A stretch of 64,000 nucleotides of DNA. It comes from Hydrangea macrophylla. Its lineage: Eukaryota > Streptophyta > Magnoliopsida > Cornales > Hydrangeaceae. This document shows, in pieces, positions 1 through 10,735 of the stretch. Numbering within the stretch: position 1 is the stretch's first letter; each line of letters starts with the position of its first letter. The DNA lies in assembly GCA_033977485.1 (NCBI GenBank), contig CM066991.1, positions 32,361,850-32,425,849 on the forward strand. Direction: 5' to 3'. Both the position numbers and the translations under genes were made by a program. The notes under the pieces were generated by a model. That model was not told where the DNA came from and searched no databases. It saw only the letters and a program-made list of their open reading frames with translations.

Positions 1-1270
1 TTAGAAAAAATTATTAAAGGTCATGAAAACTTGGTTAGGGCTCTGATCTATCAATTTTAAAACCGGTTTACTGTTCTGAAATTTTGGACAGAGAATTGCT
101 TATTTGGAAATCATAAGACCAAACCATCCTAAGTATGGAATCTCATCAAAACAAAAATCACAGAGGTACTCATATGAGTTATGAACACCCTCTAATTGGT
201 CTCATCCCATTCCAATGGACCATGATTTTATGAAAAATCTTTGATCACAGAGGGTTTAAGGATTCACTGCACCAATGTTGAATTAATGTCCATATTTTAA
301 AATCAACTTGACCCCTGATCCTAGAAAGGACTAGAACCAAGTATGATTATGGTTGATGAGATAAGTAATGAAATAGGAAGAGGTTTATAGATTTAACCTT
401 GATGGATTCTTATCATAGATCTCATATTTGGAGATCTAGCAAGAAAATCCTAAGGTCTTACTTATCTTACACATAGACTTATGAAAATCTTAATCAAATC
501 CCTCTCTTAAATGAATGATCCTTGAGGAATATAGATTTAATTCTCCTCCCAAATTCATGGTCCTTGGAGACTAAATAAAAACAAATCTACCCTAATCTCC
601 ATGGAATATAGTATGAATTCCATAAGATTCATAGTAAAGGGATCCTAGTCATGGATTGATACAAGAATCTCACAAACTATGTGTAGATTATGACTATGAT
701 TCATTTTAATTCCCATACGGATCATAAAATCATAGGAGATCAAAGGATCAACCAAATAAAAAAAATGAAGTACCCAATGGAAAATTTACATGAAAATTTA
801 TGAATCTTCAAAGGAAAATTGGAATTTAGAAATCAAAGTTTACTTAAGAAAAATCAAAACAACAAACTCCTTGAAACCAACCCAATTCATTTAAATCCAA
901 GGTCCATTTAGATCCAAATTAGTGAATTATCATGAGATTCAATCACAAATTCTATGTGGTGTGTGATGAAGTGAGGTAAGAAGAGAGGTTTTGAAAATGT
1001 GTAAAGATCCTAGAACTATGAATTTGTGATTGAATTGCCTAATTCTATCAAGTGATTGAGAGGTTACCTCTTAGACCTCAAGGATTTCTTCTATCTTTGT
1101 GAAGCTCTTCCAAAATCTCCAAGTTCTTCTTAAAATTCTTCCAATTCTTCAAGAAAAATTCTTCTCTTCTTCTCAATTCTCCATATGATTTTTATCTCTC
1201 TCTCTCTAAAATTCAAGTATATTTGTGGGTGTTGATTCAAGTCTCTCCCAAAATGAAGATGAAGGTTTTT

Positions 1271-1278
1271 TTATATAG
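1271..1278 (-). promoter_or_regulatory. TATA-like box of the minus-strand LTR
   Basis: CTATATAA on the minus strand, about 700 nt inside the LTR start at 1975. The palindrome cluster at 1373-1460 lies directly upstream. Placement fits a U3 promoter. Confidence 0.4.
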
Positions 1279-1372
1279 ACCACCAATTCAAGGTTAAATG
1301 GGTAAATTCGGGTGGAAACCCATGTGCAAAGTTTTCTTCTAGAACATGTGAGAAAAGCAGTCTATTACAGCC

Positions 1373-1460
1373 AGCGGCACTCGACGGCTCCCGGCGGCAT
1401 TCACTGAGTGCCAGGCGGCATTCGCTGAATGGCGGGAGGCACTCAGTGAGTGCCGCCGGC
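1373..1460. repeat. Palindrome cluster in LTR (GGCACTC/GAGTGCC type)
   Basis: Three or four imperfect copies of a GC-rich dyad. The arms alternate between CATTC...GAATG and CACTC...GAGTG, so a change in one arm is matched by the complementary change in the other. The cluster is far more GC-rich than the surrounding DNA. Confidence 0.7.
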
Positions 1461-1975
1461 TTTTTCGCGTGCCGGGGCTAACTGTATTTTGCCTTACTTT
1501 TCAATTTTCAACATATACATTAACATAAGCTTAATTATTGACAAATTATGTTAAAATACTTGTATTTGTAATATATTCCATTAAGAATACCACCAAAATA
1601 TGCATTCTAAATGTATTATTTCCCCTCTCTTTCTCTTTCTCTTCTCTTTTTTTCAAAAAACCTCTTTGTTTCAAAATTCCTTTTTATTTTTTTATTTTCT
1701 TTTCAAGACTTTCTTTCATATCTTACTTATATATATATTTAGCAAATTCTCGGGCTGATTTCTTCACATGTTCTTCAACGTTCGAGTTTCCCCCGAATAC
1801 CCAAATTCTCTCTCTCTCTTTTTTATTTTCAATTTTGAAATTTAACTTGAGGAATCATTTGAAGATTTTGAATTTTCTGGAAGATCTTCGAATGTCACCG
1901 GTCATCGTCATCATCGGTCTTTGAGAGGTAACCAATCCCTAGATTTGACGCTTGGTCAAAATCGGGGTGTCTACA

Positions 1976-2330
1976 GGGCCTGCCGTTGTGTCTACTAGGA
2001 GATCTATCCTAGGTAGTGGGTAGCAATCTTTGGGGCAGGCCTTGTTTAGGTCGGTAAGATCCACGTACAACCTACACTTTCTGTTACTCTTCTTGACTAA
2101 GACAACATTAGCCAGCCAGTCGGGGTACTGTACTTCAAAGACTGACTTTTTTTTTAGGAGTTTCCCGACCTCATGTAGTACTTCCTGTCTTTCAGAGGCC
2201 ATTCCTCTCATCTTCTGCTTAACTGGGCAGAAGCTCAGATCAACATTGAGTCGGTAGGACATGAACCAGGGATCAATCCCAGGCATGTCTTCGTGGCTCC
2301 ACGCAAAGATGTCTTGATTCTATCTCAGGA
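1976..2330 (-). pseudogene. Tat-lineage Gypsy reverse transcriptase fragment
   Basis: The minus-strand frame contains the N-terminal part of a Ty3/Gypsy reverse transcriptase: the YRLNVDLSFCPVKQK start, then YPDWLANVVLVKK, then the DLNKACPKDCYPLPRID block typical of the Tat/Retand/Ogre branch. It stops at LLVDTTAG, before the FMD and YxDD catalytic blocks, exactly where the LTR at 1975 begins. The domain is therefore cut by insertion rather than eroded. The rest of pol would lie beyond that LTR, outside the window. Lineage is judged from recognised motif patterns, not from an alignment. Confidence 0.8.
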
Positions 2331-3462
2331 ACTAGACTAGCTTTTCTCAGAGGTCTGGTTGCAAGAGAGTACCAATACTGACGGACCAGTCAGGGAACTG
2401 GGGATCCAGTATTTGCTAGGATGAGTTCTTTGATTGGTCTGACTCTGTCCCTGATATCCCTAGGGTCCATCTCTTCAACGTTCAGTGCTTCAGAAATCAC
2501 ATCCTTACGCAAGGAACAGATGCAATGGCTCTAGGTGGTGTCTTGATCTCCTCTCAAGCTCACCGGTCCTTACGGAGTTGAGAACTTGACGACAAGGCTA
2601 TAAGTCAACACGACCACTCTGGCCTTATTAAGCATTGGCCTCCCGAGAATGACATTGTACGCGAAGGGGGCCTCTACCACAACAAAGCTTGTGATTGTGG
2701 AGACCTGCTGTGGATAGGTCCCTATCAGATCGATAACTCGATTATCCTGAGTTGTATGCTAGACCCGTTGAATCCCACCAGCGGGGTAGCCACTTGTCGG
2801 AGCCAGTCTCTTGAGATTATGAACTATTCAAATACTAAGACAAAGAGTATGTCAGAGGAGCTTCTTGTGTCCATGAGTACCCTTTTGACCATGTAATTGG
2901 ATATGGAGAGCGTTACCACTAGTGGGTCATCGTGGGGGTAGTATAGGTCTTGGACTTCTCTGGACGAGAAAGTGGGGGTGATGGTCAGAGAGTAGTTGAC
3001 TGACTGGACATGGGCGACATCTGCTCGGGATGTCGAGGCATGCCTCTTCCTTGCCGACTATGAGTCTCCTCCGTCTAATATTCATCTGGAGACCACGTTG
3101 ATGTGATCGAGGGGCTGCTGTTGCTCAGGGACTCGGGTGTCTTGTTGCTGTTGCCTGTCTTTGGTGATAAACTCGGCTAGATGGCCCTGCTCAATAAGTT
3201 TTTGTATAACAATTTTGAGTTTAAAGTAAACCTCGATGTCATGGCCATGGTCTTTGTGGTAGTGGTAATACTTGTCTCGATTCCTTTACTCGGGTGGGCT
3301 CTTCAACTTGGTCGGTTTCTTGAGCAACTTTTGAGTCTCTACAGTAGCCATAACTTCTTGGATGGACCGGGAAAGTTGTGCGAAGGCTATTGGGGGCTGA
3401 TCCCGGTCGCCCTTCTGCCGATCCTGCCTCTGCTTCCTCCCTGGGCTCTTCTCGGATCCTTC
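2331..3462 (-). pseudogene. Degenerate gag-pol linker and aspartic protease region of the Tat element
   Basis: No long frame survives. Minus-strand translation still shows the YNVILGRPMLNKA motif (about 2620-2665) that follows the aspartic protease in Tat elements, and flanking text consistent with the protease-RT spacer. Several stops and frameshifts break it. The plus-strand frame at 3181-3507 is a shadow of this region. Order on the minus strand is gag (high coordinates), protease, RT (low coordinates), as expected for Ty3/Gypsy. Confidence 0.6.
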
Positions 3463-3777
3463 CTATTTTCGTTTGGCTCTCGGAGACTCATCTTTGATAA
3501 AGTTTGAACGCATGGACTTCAGGAACTCTTTGGTATCGATATGCTTCCCAACCCTCTCCGAGAGTTTAACTAAGGTTGTCAGTCGTTGTTTATGGAACGA
3601 CGTAGCGACCTTGGTGTCCTGAACCCTCGACCAGAAGGCAGTAATTGCAACTGTCTCGTTTAGGTTATAAACATGAAGCTTTTGTTGGTTGAACCAATCG
3701 ACAAAATCCTTCAAAGATTCTCCTTTTCGCTGCCTAACTGTAAGAAGTTGGGTGTCAGGGTGCGGTCTGCCGAGCAT
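3463..3777 (-). pseudogene. Tat element gag, C-terminal half of the retrotransposon gag domain
   Basis: A minus-strand frame with the motif series HLLT-like PDTQLLTVRQ, KGESLKDFVDWFNQQ and TAFWSRVQD matches the second half of the plant Gypsy gag domain (Retrotrans_gag), which builds the virus-like particle. The first half lies about 4.7 kb away at 8459-9362. A solo LTR (3783-8453) with a perfect 5-bp duplication separates the two halves. Stops elsewhere show the gene was already decayed or has decayed since. Confidence 0.8.
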
Positions 3778-3782
3778 GCCCA
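3778..3782. repeat. Target site duplication GCCCA, left copy
   Basis: Identical to 8454-8458. The two copies flank the solo LTR 3783-8453, whose ends are TGTCACGCC and GGTATTACA on the plus strand. Confidence 0.9.
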
Positions 3783-4673
3783 TGTCACGCCTCGGAACAA
3801 CAAAAATAGAGAAAATTTAAATTTCCTTTTTGGGTCCAAAGGCAGTGACTAGTGAAGTCACATGATTGTCCATACCACGCAGTACTAAGCAACAAATAAG
3901 TAAAAGAGATAACAAGAATATAATCTAGGTTCTAGATAAAGGTAACTTAAAGTCAATAGAAAGTACCAACTATTACACATCAGAGTCTCGAATTATATAA
4001 AACATAACAGTAATACAAATGTTAAGGCAACATATGCCTAATTACCAAAAAGGACAAAAAGCAGTAATGATAATTAAACTACTATCTTGCCTAACTTTCA
4101 ATTAGCGTAGAGGTAGTTCTCGGCGTAGTAATCCTCTTCTGTCTGGCCTCCGTCGGGAAGATCCTCTGTAGGGACATCATCTCCAGTGTAGTAGTCCTTG
4201 CCTGCAGATCCTTTACCTGTATAACCATAACCAGGGTGCGCTGGAATGTAGAAATGTCTAGCGGCATAAACACCGTCAGCTTTATTAAAGCTGGGTAAAT
4301 TAGATACTAATAGGGTATCAACTATTGAAGTTATTACAAGTTATAAATGATAACCATTAAATTCAGTGAGGGTAACTCCTTTAATCAAACCGACTATCCG
4401 ATTGCTGACATCTTACTAAATTAAGACTGACAACACGTTCTGATAGGAGAACAGACTCGACAGTAGTTCACTTCTATAGATACACCATTGCTCCATCCAC
4501 TGCTTTTAAGAACACATGCACAGTCCACCGCATGTCATGGATACCACGTCAGCCCATCCCCAGCTTTTAAGAACATATGCACAGTTCATTGCACTACAGG
4601 GATATAATGCTTTAAGCAATAGTACATCATTCTAATGCCACAACTTAATAATGTCTACCAGTGATCACGGTCC

Positions 4674-4678
4674 ACCGC
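4674..4678. repeat. Target site duplication ACCGC, left copy
   Basis: Identical to 7088-7092, flanking the inner solo LTR. Confidence 0.9.
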
Positions 4679-7087
4679 TGTCACACCCGTTCCAAAATTA
4701 TAAGTTTTATCATGCATAATTGAATTTATGAATTTATCAATGTTAGTTGATAATGAGGTTGAGGTTGACTGTGAGTCAACGGTAGGGTGTCAGTAAGGAC
4801 ACGGGAACATGATAGTCCGTTTTATATTGGCATAAGTAAATTACGTTTGTGTGATTTAAATATTATTTGATTTATCTGGTACTTTATGAATAGTAAATTA
4901 TACCTGTATAGTATTATTTTTGGTAATTTTGGTATCATTAGATATCTTTTGAGAACTGTGGTGAGAACGTGAGTGTCACGTTATATAAAAAGGTAGGTTG
5001 TGTAGACATTTTGCAGAATTTAGTTTTCGGACGTATATTTTGAATCCAAACAAGACTTAATCAAAAACTCTTGTAATTGGTGGTTTTCACTCGTAAAGTT
5101 ATAAAATGAACGTGTGCGAAGTTTCAGGACTTAACTAGGTGTTTGAGAAACTCGCGGGGAAGTAAATGCGATTCCCGAAGAGTTTGTCTATAAATAGGAG
5201 TGGATGAAATTGTCATTTCATACAAGCTTCACATAATATCTTGAGAGAGGAGAGAGAAAAGGGAGATTGATCCTACGGGCTTTGCGACGACGATCGGCGA
5301 CCTTTCGTCCGTCTGAATTTCACCAAAATTCATATTTGAACTCCCCAAGGTAAGGGCTACATTTTGATAGTCTTTAAGCCACATTTGGCTAAGTTTTGAT
5401 AAAATTCTAAATATAAGAAATTGGGGAAAACACGTGTAAACTTGTAGGTTTTGTGTAGGATCGGAGATTTGGCGTCTACTCGGGCTTCTAGTCGTTCCCT
5501 CAAAGTTATATGACGATAGCTCGAGGTATGAATTTCTAGCCTATGTTATATAGGTGAAATACATGTTTTATATTTTGACGACGAAATTGTGATCCGGGCA
5601 GAAATCATGTGTTAATCTTAGGCCCGTTAATTATGCACACACTTAAATGTGAAAAGCATGTCTAAATTTACGCGAGCACGTTGAGTTGCTTATGTGGGTC
5701 AAAGGGGGGTCTTATACAAATTCATGCCGGAGTAAGCTTCTCGATGTTTGAGAATTCTAGTAGCGATTGCTACTGTGCATGGTTTAAGGCTTGCCTTGCT
5801 AGGGCACTTGGGGATGTAATGGTTGTAGGCTTGAACTAGCCATTGACATCGCAGTTTAAGGCTTGGACTTGTCGCTACCGGATGAAGGCGTATTTTTCTC
5901 CCTAGCGACTATTGATGTAATTTATGAAGTTAAAGCATGTTTTGTCATATATGCATATGTTAGAAATTGTGCACTCAACATATAGCTGAGCAGTGGAGAT
6001 TTACTCCATTGTCGGTGAAAGGAAGAAAGGGAAAAAAGAAGAGTGAAGAGTGACGCCGACGAATGCCGGGATCCATTGTATATGTTTTTGCTTCTATTCC
6101 AAGTCTTGTAATAATAAATGTTTCGAATAGCTAGCACTTTGTAATGTGCTTGGAAGGGGGGTAGTATGATGTTAATGATGTTGTAATAAGTCCTAAAAAC
6201 TCTTTCTAGTTATGTTGTTATGAATCTGAACTCTTTGATTCGTGTTTGTAATGCTTAACTTGTTTTTTTTTTTTTAAGTTTAAAGGAAAAATGGATGGAG
6301 TTTTATGAATTGCACCAAACGAGCCTTAGCTCATTCCGCTTTGTTTCTGTTTATGGATCAGTAAGTCTAAACTTCGGTATTGATAGCATGTTGTAGCTTG
6401 TGAAGGTTATAACAAGGTAACTTCTTGAGTCCTTGGACAGAGGCTTGTAAGCAAACCGGATCTGGACCGGATCGGTTGGATCCGGATCTGGATCTGCCAA
6501 AATATAGATCGGTCCATATCCGAATCCGGATCTGACGGATCTACTATAGGCCAGTCCATATTCAAATTTGGTCGGATCCGGTAATCTGGTCCGTTTATCC
6601 GGATCCAGTCCAAAATGTTGAATAAATGTATATACATACTAGTTTTGTTTATACATAATATATATGTACACATTTTAAGTATTATATATACGGTCAGGCT
6701 GGGTGATGCCTTAGGCAAAATTCTGCAGCTTGTACAGGATTCTGCTAAAGGGTCATTCGACTGGTCGAGTGGGGTCGTTCGACTGGTCGAATTATCTCCT
6801 GTAAGAAATCTTTTTCTATACCTTCCGAAAATATTTTAAATGCTTTGATGGATTCTTAGGGTACCTTTGGGACCCCTTTTAACATATATTCATTCGATTC
6901 GAAAGACGTTTACGTTTTCAATTTTATATGGCTTTTACAACTCGGAGGGTAATGTTTCCTAAAGTTTTATACACACAAAGTTGTTTTAAAGTCTTTGTTG
7001 CTGCGTATGGTTGTTTAATGAACTGGATAAGCCTTGATGGCGTGCCACATGTCCTATTTCCGCACGTTAGCGGGATGGGTCATGACA
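4679..7087 (+). mobile_element. Inner solo LTR (chromovirus Tekay/Del-like), 2409 bp
   Basis: It starts TGTCACACCCG and ends GGGTCATGACA, and is flanked by the perfect 5-bp duplication ACCGC. It contains no gag or pol, so it is a solo LTR. A TATA box (CTATAAATAG) lies at about 5188-5197. A dyad of the form AAACTC...GGGAA / TTCCC...GAGTTT lies just upstream at about 5148-5182. A CCGGATC-type repeat cluster (6454-6608) and two TTCGACTGGTCGA units (about 6757-6792) lie in the downstream part. Its organisation resembles the LTR at 61145-63257. It lies nested in the older solo LTR 3783-8453, so it arrived later. The short frames inside show no recognisable protein. Confidence 0.88.
6454..6608. repeat. 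CCGGATC/GATCCGG repeat cluster in the inner solo LTR
   Basis: About a dozen variants of GGATCCGGAT / CCGGATC / GATCTGG lie in 155 bp, several forming short dyads. Two palindromic TTCGACTGGTCGA units follow at about 6757-6792. Confidence 0.6.
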
Positions 7088-7552
7088 ACCGCAGTCGTAG
7101 ACACCTTCGTCTGTCTACTGCTTTTAAGAACATATGATTAGATCATCTGGCTATCTTAGGGCTATTGGTCCGGTTCATCGCAAGACATAGACACCTTCGT
7201 TTGTCTACCGCTTTTAAGATCATATGATCGACCAAAGCCCGCCCACGCAAGATTCCCGAATCTTAACAAACCTACTTAAGTTCAACTCTAACATCGATAC
7301 ATGACAATCCCAATGTGGCCTAACTACTCTAAATGAAATGAACGATAACTCCAAGAGATTCATAACGATTACGTTATCTAACGATACAAATATTATTCAT
7401 TAAACTTATCATCACTACGATTCCACGTCGCATTAACTCATTTATCATGTTTGTACTACAACAATATAGCATGCTAGGAATTTTTGAATAGTAAATAAAC
7501 AACTTAAACAGTTATGATATAAACTAAACAAGGAAAATAGTATTCTACAACT

Positions 7553-7702
7553 GCCAATCGATTGGTATAAAAACAATAACAATCGATTGGGATAAAGTCT
7601 AATCGATTAGATCACAATCCCTGCCAATCGATTGAATTAAATGGTAATCGATTGGGTTCCCAAAGATGGCAATCGATTGGGAAAACTCCCAATTGATTGG
7701 GA
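7553..7702. repeat. ATCGAT-centred palindrome cluster (CCAATCGATTGG type), leader side
   Basis: Seven spaced copies of a 10-12 bp palindrome in 150 bp. Most read CAATCGATTG, but one reads CTAATCGATTAG, where both arms changed together. Spacers are unrelated in sequence. In the minus-strand LTR this cluster lies downstream of the TATA box. Confidence 0.8.
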
Positions 7703-7992
7703 CTTCGTCTTCTTCACAGTGAAAGCAGAACATATAAACAGGGAAACAAGATTTATACTCCATTTTTCATCTTAACAGGTTCTAACATCAATATTAAGTT
7801 ACCAAGTGAGTTTAAAACTCACCTTAGATCACAAAGGGGTGTTTGGGTGGTGTATTTGAAGCTTGGAGCTTCAACGGTGGCTCCTCTTTCTCTCCTTTGT
7901 CTTCTCTGTCTGTCTCTCTCTTCTTCTTCTCTTTCTTTCCTCTTCTTCTTCTTTTTCTGGTCTTCTTCTTCTTCTCCTTCAATCCATGTAGT

Positions 7993-8074
7993 GTGTGAAT
8001 GAATGGGTGTATATATATGTGTGTGTATATATATATGAGTGTATATATATATAATACACACACAAGCTCCCCCC

Positions 8075-8122
<48 letters not shown>
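7993..8122. repeat. TA/GT and CT microsatellites
   Basis: Mixed TA/TG repeats at about 7993-8060 and a long CT run at about 8079-8122, between the TATA box region and the body of the minus-strand LTR. Confidence 0.85.
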
Positions 8123-8126
<4 letters not shown>

Positions 8127-8226
8127 TTCTAGAACCCAAAAACGCAGAAAAGGGCCACCTATATATAGGCAAATATGTTCACGTGGATAAACCCCAACCA
8201 AAGCAAAAGAATCTGTCCAGCTGCTG

Positions 8227-8353
8227 CAAATTGATTGGCATGAAAGGCAATCGATTGGTGTTAGGTATTAATGCTCCTATCAATTAGTATAAGTGGCAAT
8301 CGATTTGTATCCAAGATAAGGCAATCGATTGGGAAACTTACCAATCGATTGGT
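8227..8353. repeat. ATCGAT-centred palindrome cluster, promoter side
   Basis: Four clear copies of CAATCGATTGG and decayed relatives in about 125 bp. On the minus strand they lie directly upstream of the TATA box at about 8162-8170. Confidence 0.8.
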
Positions 8354-8458
8354 ATCCAAATTATACCCAAGGTAAGGCTAAGCTCATACAAGAATTAAAA
8401 AAACATACAAGGTCTTATTCATATAATACATTACAGAAATACAGGGTATTACAGCCCA

Positions 8459-9362
8459 TGAATTGGTTGACGAATAACTTGCTAACCGTCAACGATCAGG
8501 GCTTAAGGGAATGGAACCACTGTGCTGCTGGGCCTTTCAGACTGCATGGGAAGGCCAGGTAGTACAGTTCATTGGCATTGGTTGCCAGTACCATCTGAGC
8601 CTTATAGGTCCGGATGTGGTCTACCGGACTTCTCGAACCGTCATAGGAGTCGAGATGAGGTTGTTTGAACTTGCGTTGGATGGAAAATCCCACAACTCGA
8701 TCGGATAATGGTGATTTGGTCTTAGTGTTGGCATCATCTGGACTTAGTTTTCAGCCTAGCTTTTCTATCTGTGTCTCTAAGTCCTTGATGCGAGCTTCCA
8801 CGTCTTCCTGCGAGGTATTCGCATGGTAGGTCAGGTCAGAGGAAGAAGCTTTCTCCTCAGATTGTGCTATCCTTAGGGATAAGGCACAGCATTGACTTCA
8901 GTTGATTGTGTGGCTAAGGTCGCTTCGGCTCTTGACCGGGCGATCCTAGGCCGATTCCCAGGTTGCACGCTCTTGCCTTTCTACCCTGGCAGCATGTTTA
9001 TCGTTGATGATGGGCCGATTGTGTCCTCCACGTGGCTTGGGATGGCCTGGGCACGTTATGGGGTCCATATTGGATCCTGACCACACTCATCGTTCTCGGG
9101 CTGCCCACGGCCTGTGGGGATTTTGGCGTAGCTCGGGCACGTTGTCGGGCCCGTACGGGTGCCCAACCACGCTCGTCATTCTCGAGTTGTACCTCAGTCT
9201 GCGAGGCTTGTTCTGTTGGGCCAGCAGGACTTCAGTTTGCTGCTGGGTTTGACGCTGACCCTTCTGAAATTGAGCGAGAGCTGCAGTGATTTGCTCTGGG
9301 GTCATGGGAGCCTTTGGGTCCACATAACCGGTTAGCGGAGCAGCCTTCTTACGAGGAGCCAT
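8459..9362 (-). pseudogene. Tat element gag, N-terminal half
   Basis: Minus-strand gag starts with MAPRKKAAP at 9362, a few dozen bases after the primer site. It has a Gln-rich segment (ITAALAQFQKGQRQTQQQ), a variable linker with stops near 9085 and 8920, then the conserved gag core QPHLDSYDGSRSPVDHI and LKGPAAQWFHSLKP (8496-8660). A stop follows, then the solo LTR breaks the domain. The other half is at 3463-3777. Confidence 0.8.
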
Positions 9363-9401
9363 GGCGATCAGTCAATAGATTTCTTTCTGAAAAATTTTCG
9401 A

Positions 9402-9421
9402 TTCCCACAGACGGCGCCAAA
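9402..9421 (-). promoter_or_regulatory. Primer binding site of the Tat element
   Basis: The minus strand reads TTTGGCGCCGTCTGTGGGAA, the form seen directly after the 5' LTR in Tat-type Gypsy elements. It lies one base from the LTR end and about 40 bp before the gag start. Confidence 0.8.
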
Positions 9422-9422
9422 C

Positions 9423-10044
9423 TGATGATGCCAAAATTTGGTGTATCACAAGAGAATGAAGACAAGAGAAATTTGTATGTGGTTTGGCCCTATTAACGAA
9501 GAGACCTACGTCCACATGGTGTGTCTGAGCACTTTCACTATGTTATAAAATAGCCGGGGACCATTGGTGAACCAACAATAAACTGGAGCTACTAGAGTTC
9601 GGTCGTTTAGTATACACCAAGCAATGGTAAGTGTTGTGCAGAAAAGTAATTGATCTTTAATTGATCCTTCCCTATGCAAGGACGAGAGGCCTCTTTTATA
9701 GGTGTAAGAGTCCCTCTGATTCAAGGAAACTGTATTGATAAGGTAATACAATATGATTAGGTGTGATTACCACAAACTGTGCGAGTTTCATAATTGGATT
9801 AGAAAACAATCTCCACTTTCTATTATTCTTCTAACTTGTATAGGAAACTGTCTGGATGAGTCCGAACTGCGCCTCCAGGGTGGCCCCAGAGCTGTCCCGT
9901 GAGGAACCGAGCCCAAGGTGGCGTTTCGACCTACAGGCTGGGTCATTGGTCTGGTCGGGATGGCTGTACCCCCCTTGACCCGGTGTTACTCAAGATGGCC
10001 ACCCAATTTTGCTCTTTATTGGACGAATACTTTTGTACGTATCA
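9423..10044 (-). mobile_element. 5' LTR of the old Tat element (minus strand)
   Basis: It ends in CATCATCA next to the primer site. The proposed start is TGATACGTAC at 10044, giving 622 bp with TG...CA ends. The 3' end is secure because of the primer site. The start is a choice between several TG positions and rests on the change to host-like sequence beyond 10044. The matching 3' LTR is not in the window. Confidence 0.55.
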
Positions 10045-10735
10045 AATACCACTAACCTCCCCTAAGATATGACCTAATATCAGAGGCCTTTCTTGACTTC
10101 TGAAGAATATCATATTCTCAATAATTAAAAACTTATGATGTTAGTTGGACACTTGAAATTACCATGTTATCCTCGTTTTCTTATTAAATAAATTTAAAAA
10201 ATTTGATGGTATACAAACAAAAGATATATCTTTTATTTATTGTAAGGTGTGGCCACATTTGTCAAATAAAATACATAGAATCAGGGCATTAATGTTGCTT
10301 CAAACAAGCAATTGTGAGGTTACTTTAGTAAATTAGTCAAAATCAAGTGCAATAAAGTCATTTTATCTTGAAATTTTGCCAACATCAGAAGATTCCCTCC
10401 ACTTCCGATAAAGGAAGGGAGCAAGGTGAAAGATACAGTGTTTTACATATAAGGGAAGTTGTTGATATTAGTCAAAACTCAGGAGAGTCTTTGATATTAT
10501 GTCATACTTCAGGGGTGGTTAGTAATAATTACCCAAAAATAAATATAGGAGTGACACAATTTTTGGAAAGTTTCCTGTTGCGCTCGGAGATATCTGTTTG
10601 TGTTTATCTGGGACTTGGCAAAGTGCGTGCCTATATATATTTATATAATATATAGAGTGCGACACGTAAAGAGAGAAAAAGTATATATATATATATGTAT
10701 ATATATAACACTCTCGTCTACATGCAAACACAGCA
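10045..10735 (+). promoter_or_regulatory. Upstream region of the DEG protease gene
   Basis: AT-rich host sequence between the Tat LTR and the start codon, with no coding signal. Two TATA-rich stretches at about 10631-10653 and 10683-10707 lie 30-105 bp before the ATG and could hold the core promoter. The short frames here (10368-10655 and others) show no family resemblance. Confidence 0.4.

Larger units (their letters stand above)
1..1975 (-). mobile_element. LTR (minus strand) inserted in the RT of an old Tat element; continues past the window edge
   Basis: Read on the minus strand the segment begins at 1975 with TGTAGACACCCC, a common start for plant LTRs. It directly abuts the reverse transcriptase fragment of the neighbouring element, with no polypurine tract between them, so this is most simply an LTR that inserted into that RT. 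A TATA-like box lies at about 1271-1278 on the minus strand, with a GC-rich palindrome cluster about 100-190 bp upstream of it. The remainder (1-1250) is AT-rich with no coding capacity that I recognise. The open frame at 1538-1924 on the plus strand is low complexity and not a gene. The other end of the LTR is not identified and may lie outside the window. Confidence 0.6.
3783..8453 (-). mobile_element. Solo LTR of a chromovirus-like Gypsy element, itself interrupted by a second solo LTR
   Basis: On the minus strand it starts TGTAATACCC at 8453 and ends GAGGCGTGACA at 3783. Those ends match the start and end of the intact LTR at 61145-63257. A perfect 5-bp duplication (GCCCA) flanks it, and there is no internal coding region, so this is a solo LTR left by LTR-LTR recombination. 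Without the nested 2.4-kb insert it is about 2.26 kb. It has a TATA box near 8162-8170 (minus), long CT and TA microsatellites at about 7993-8122, and two clusters of ATCGAT-centred palindromes. It sits in the gag of the Tat element. Small open frames inside (for example 7819-8201) are microsatellite translations. Confidence 0.88.

Noticed and set aside
1538..1924. 128-aa Phe/Ser-rich frame
   Set aside because: Low-complexity T-rich LTR sequence; no start context or family.
3181..3507. 108-aa plus-strand frame with hydrophobic stretches
   Set aside because: It is the opposite-strand shadow of the Tat gag-pol region, which carries recognisable motifs on the minus strand.
7819..8201. Open frames of 117 and 125 aa on the minus strand
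   Set aside because: They translate CT and TA microsatellites (runs of Arg-Glu) and lie inside a solo LTR.
7553..8353. Regularly spaced short repeats resembling a CRISPR array
   Set aside because: Units are 10-12 bp palindromes with uneven spacers inside a plant LTR; there are no cas genes and the genome is eukaryotic.
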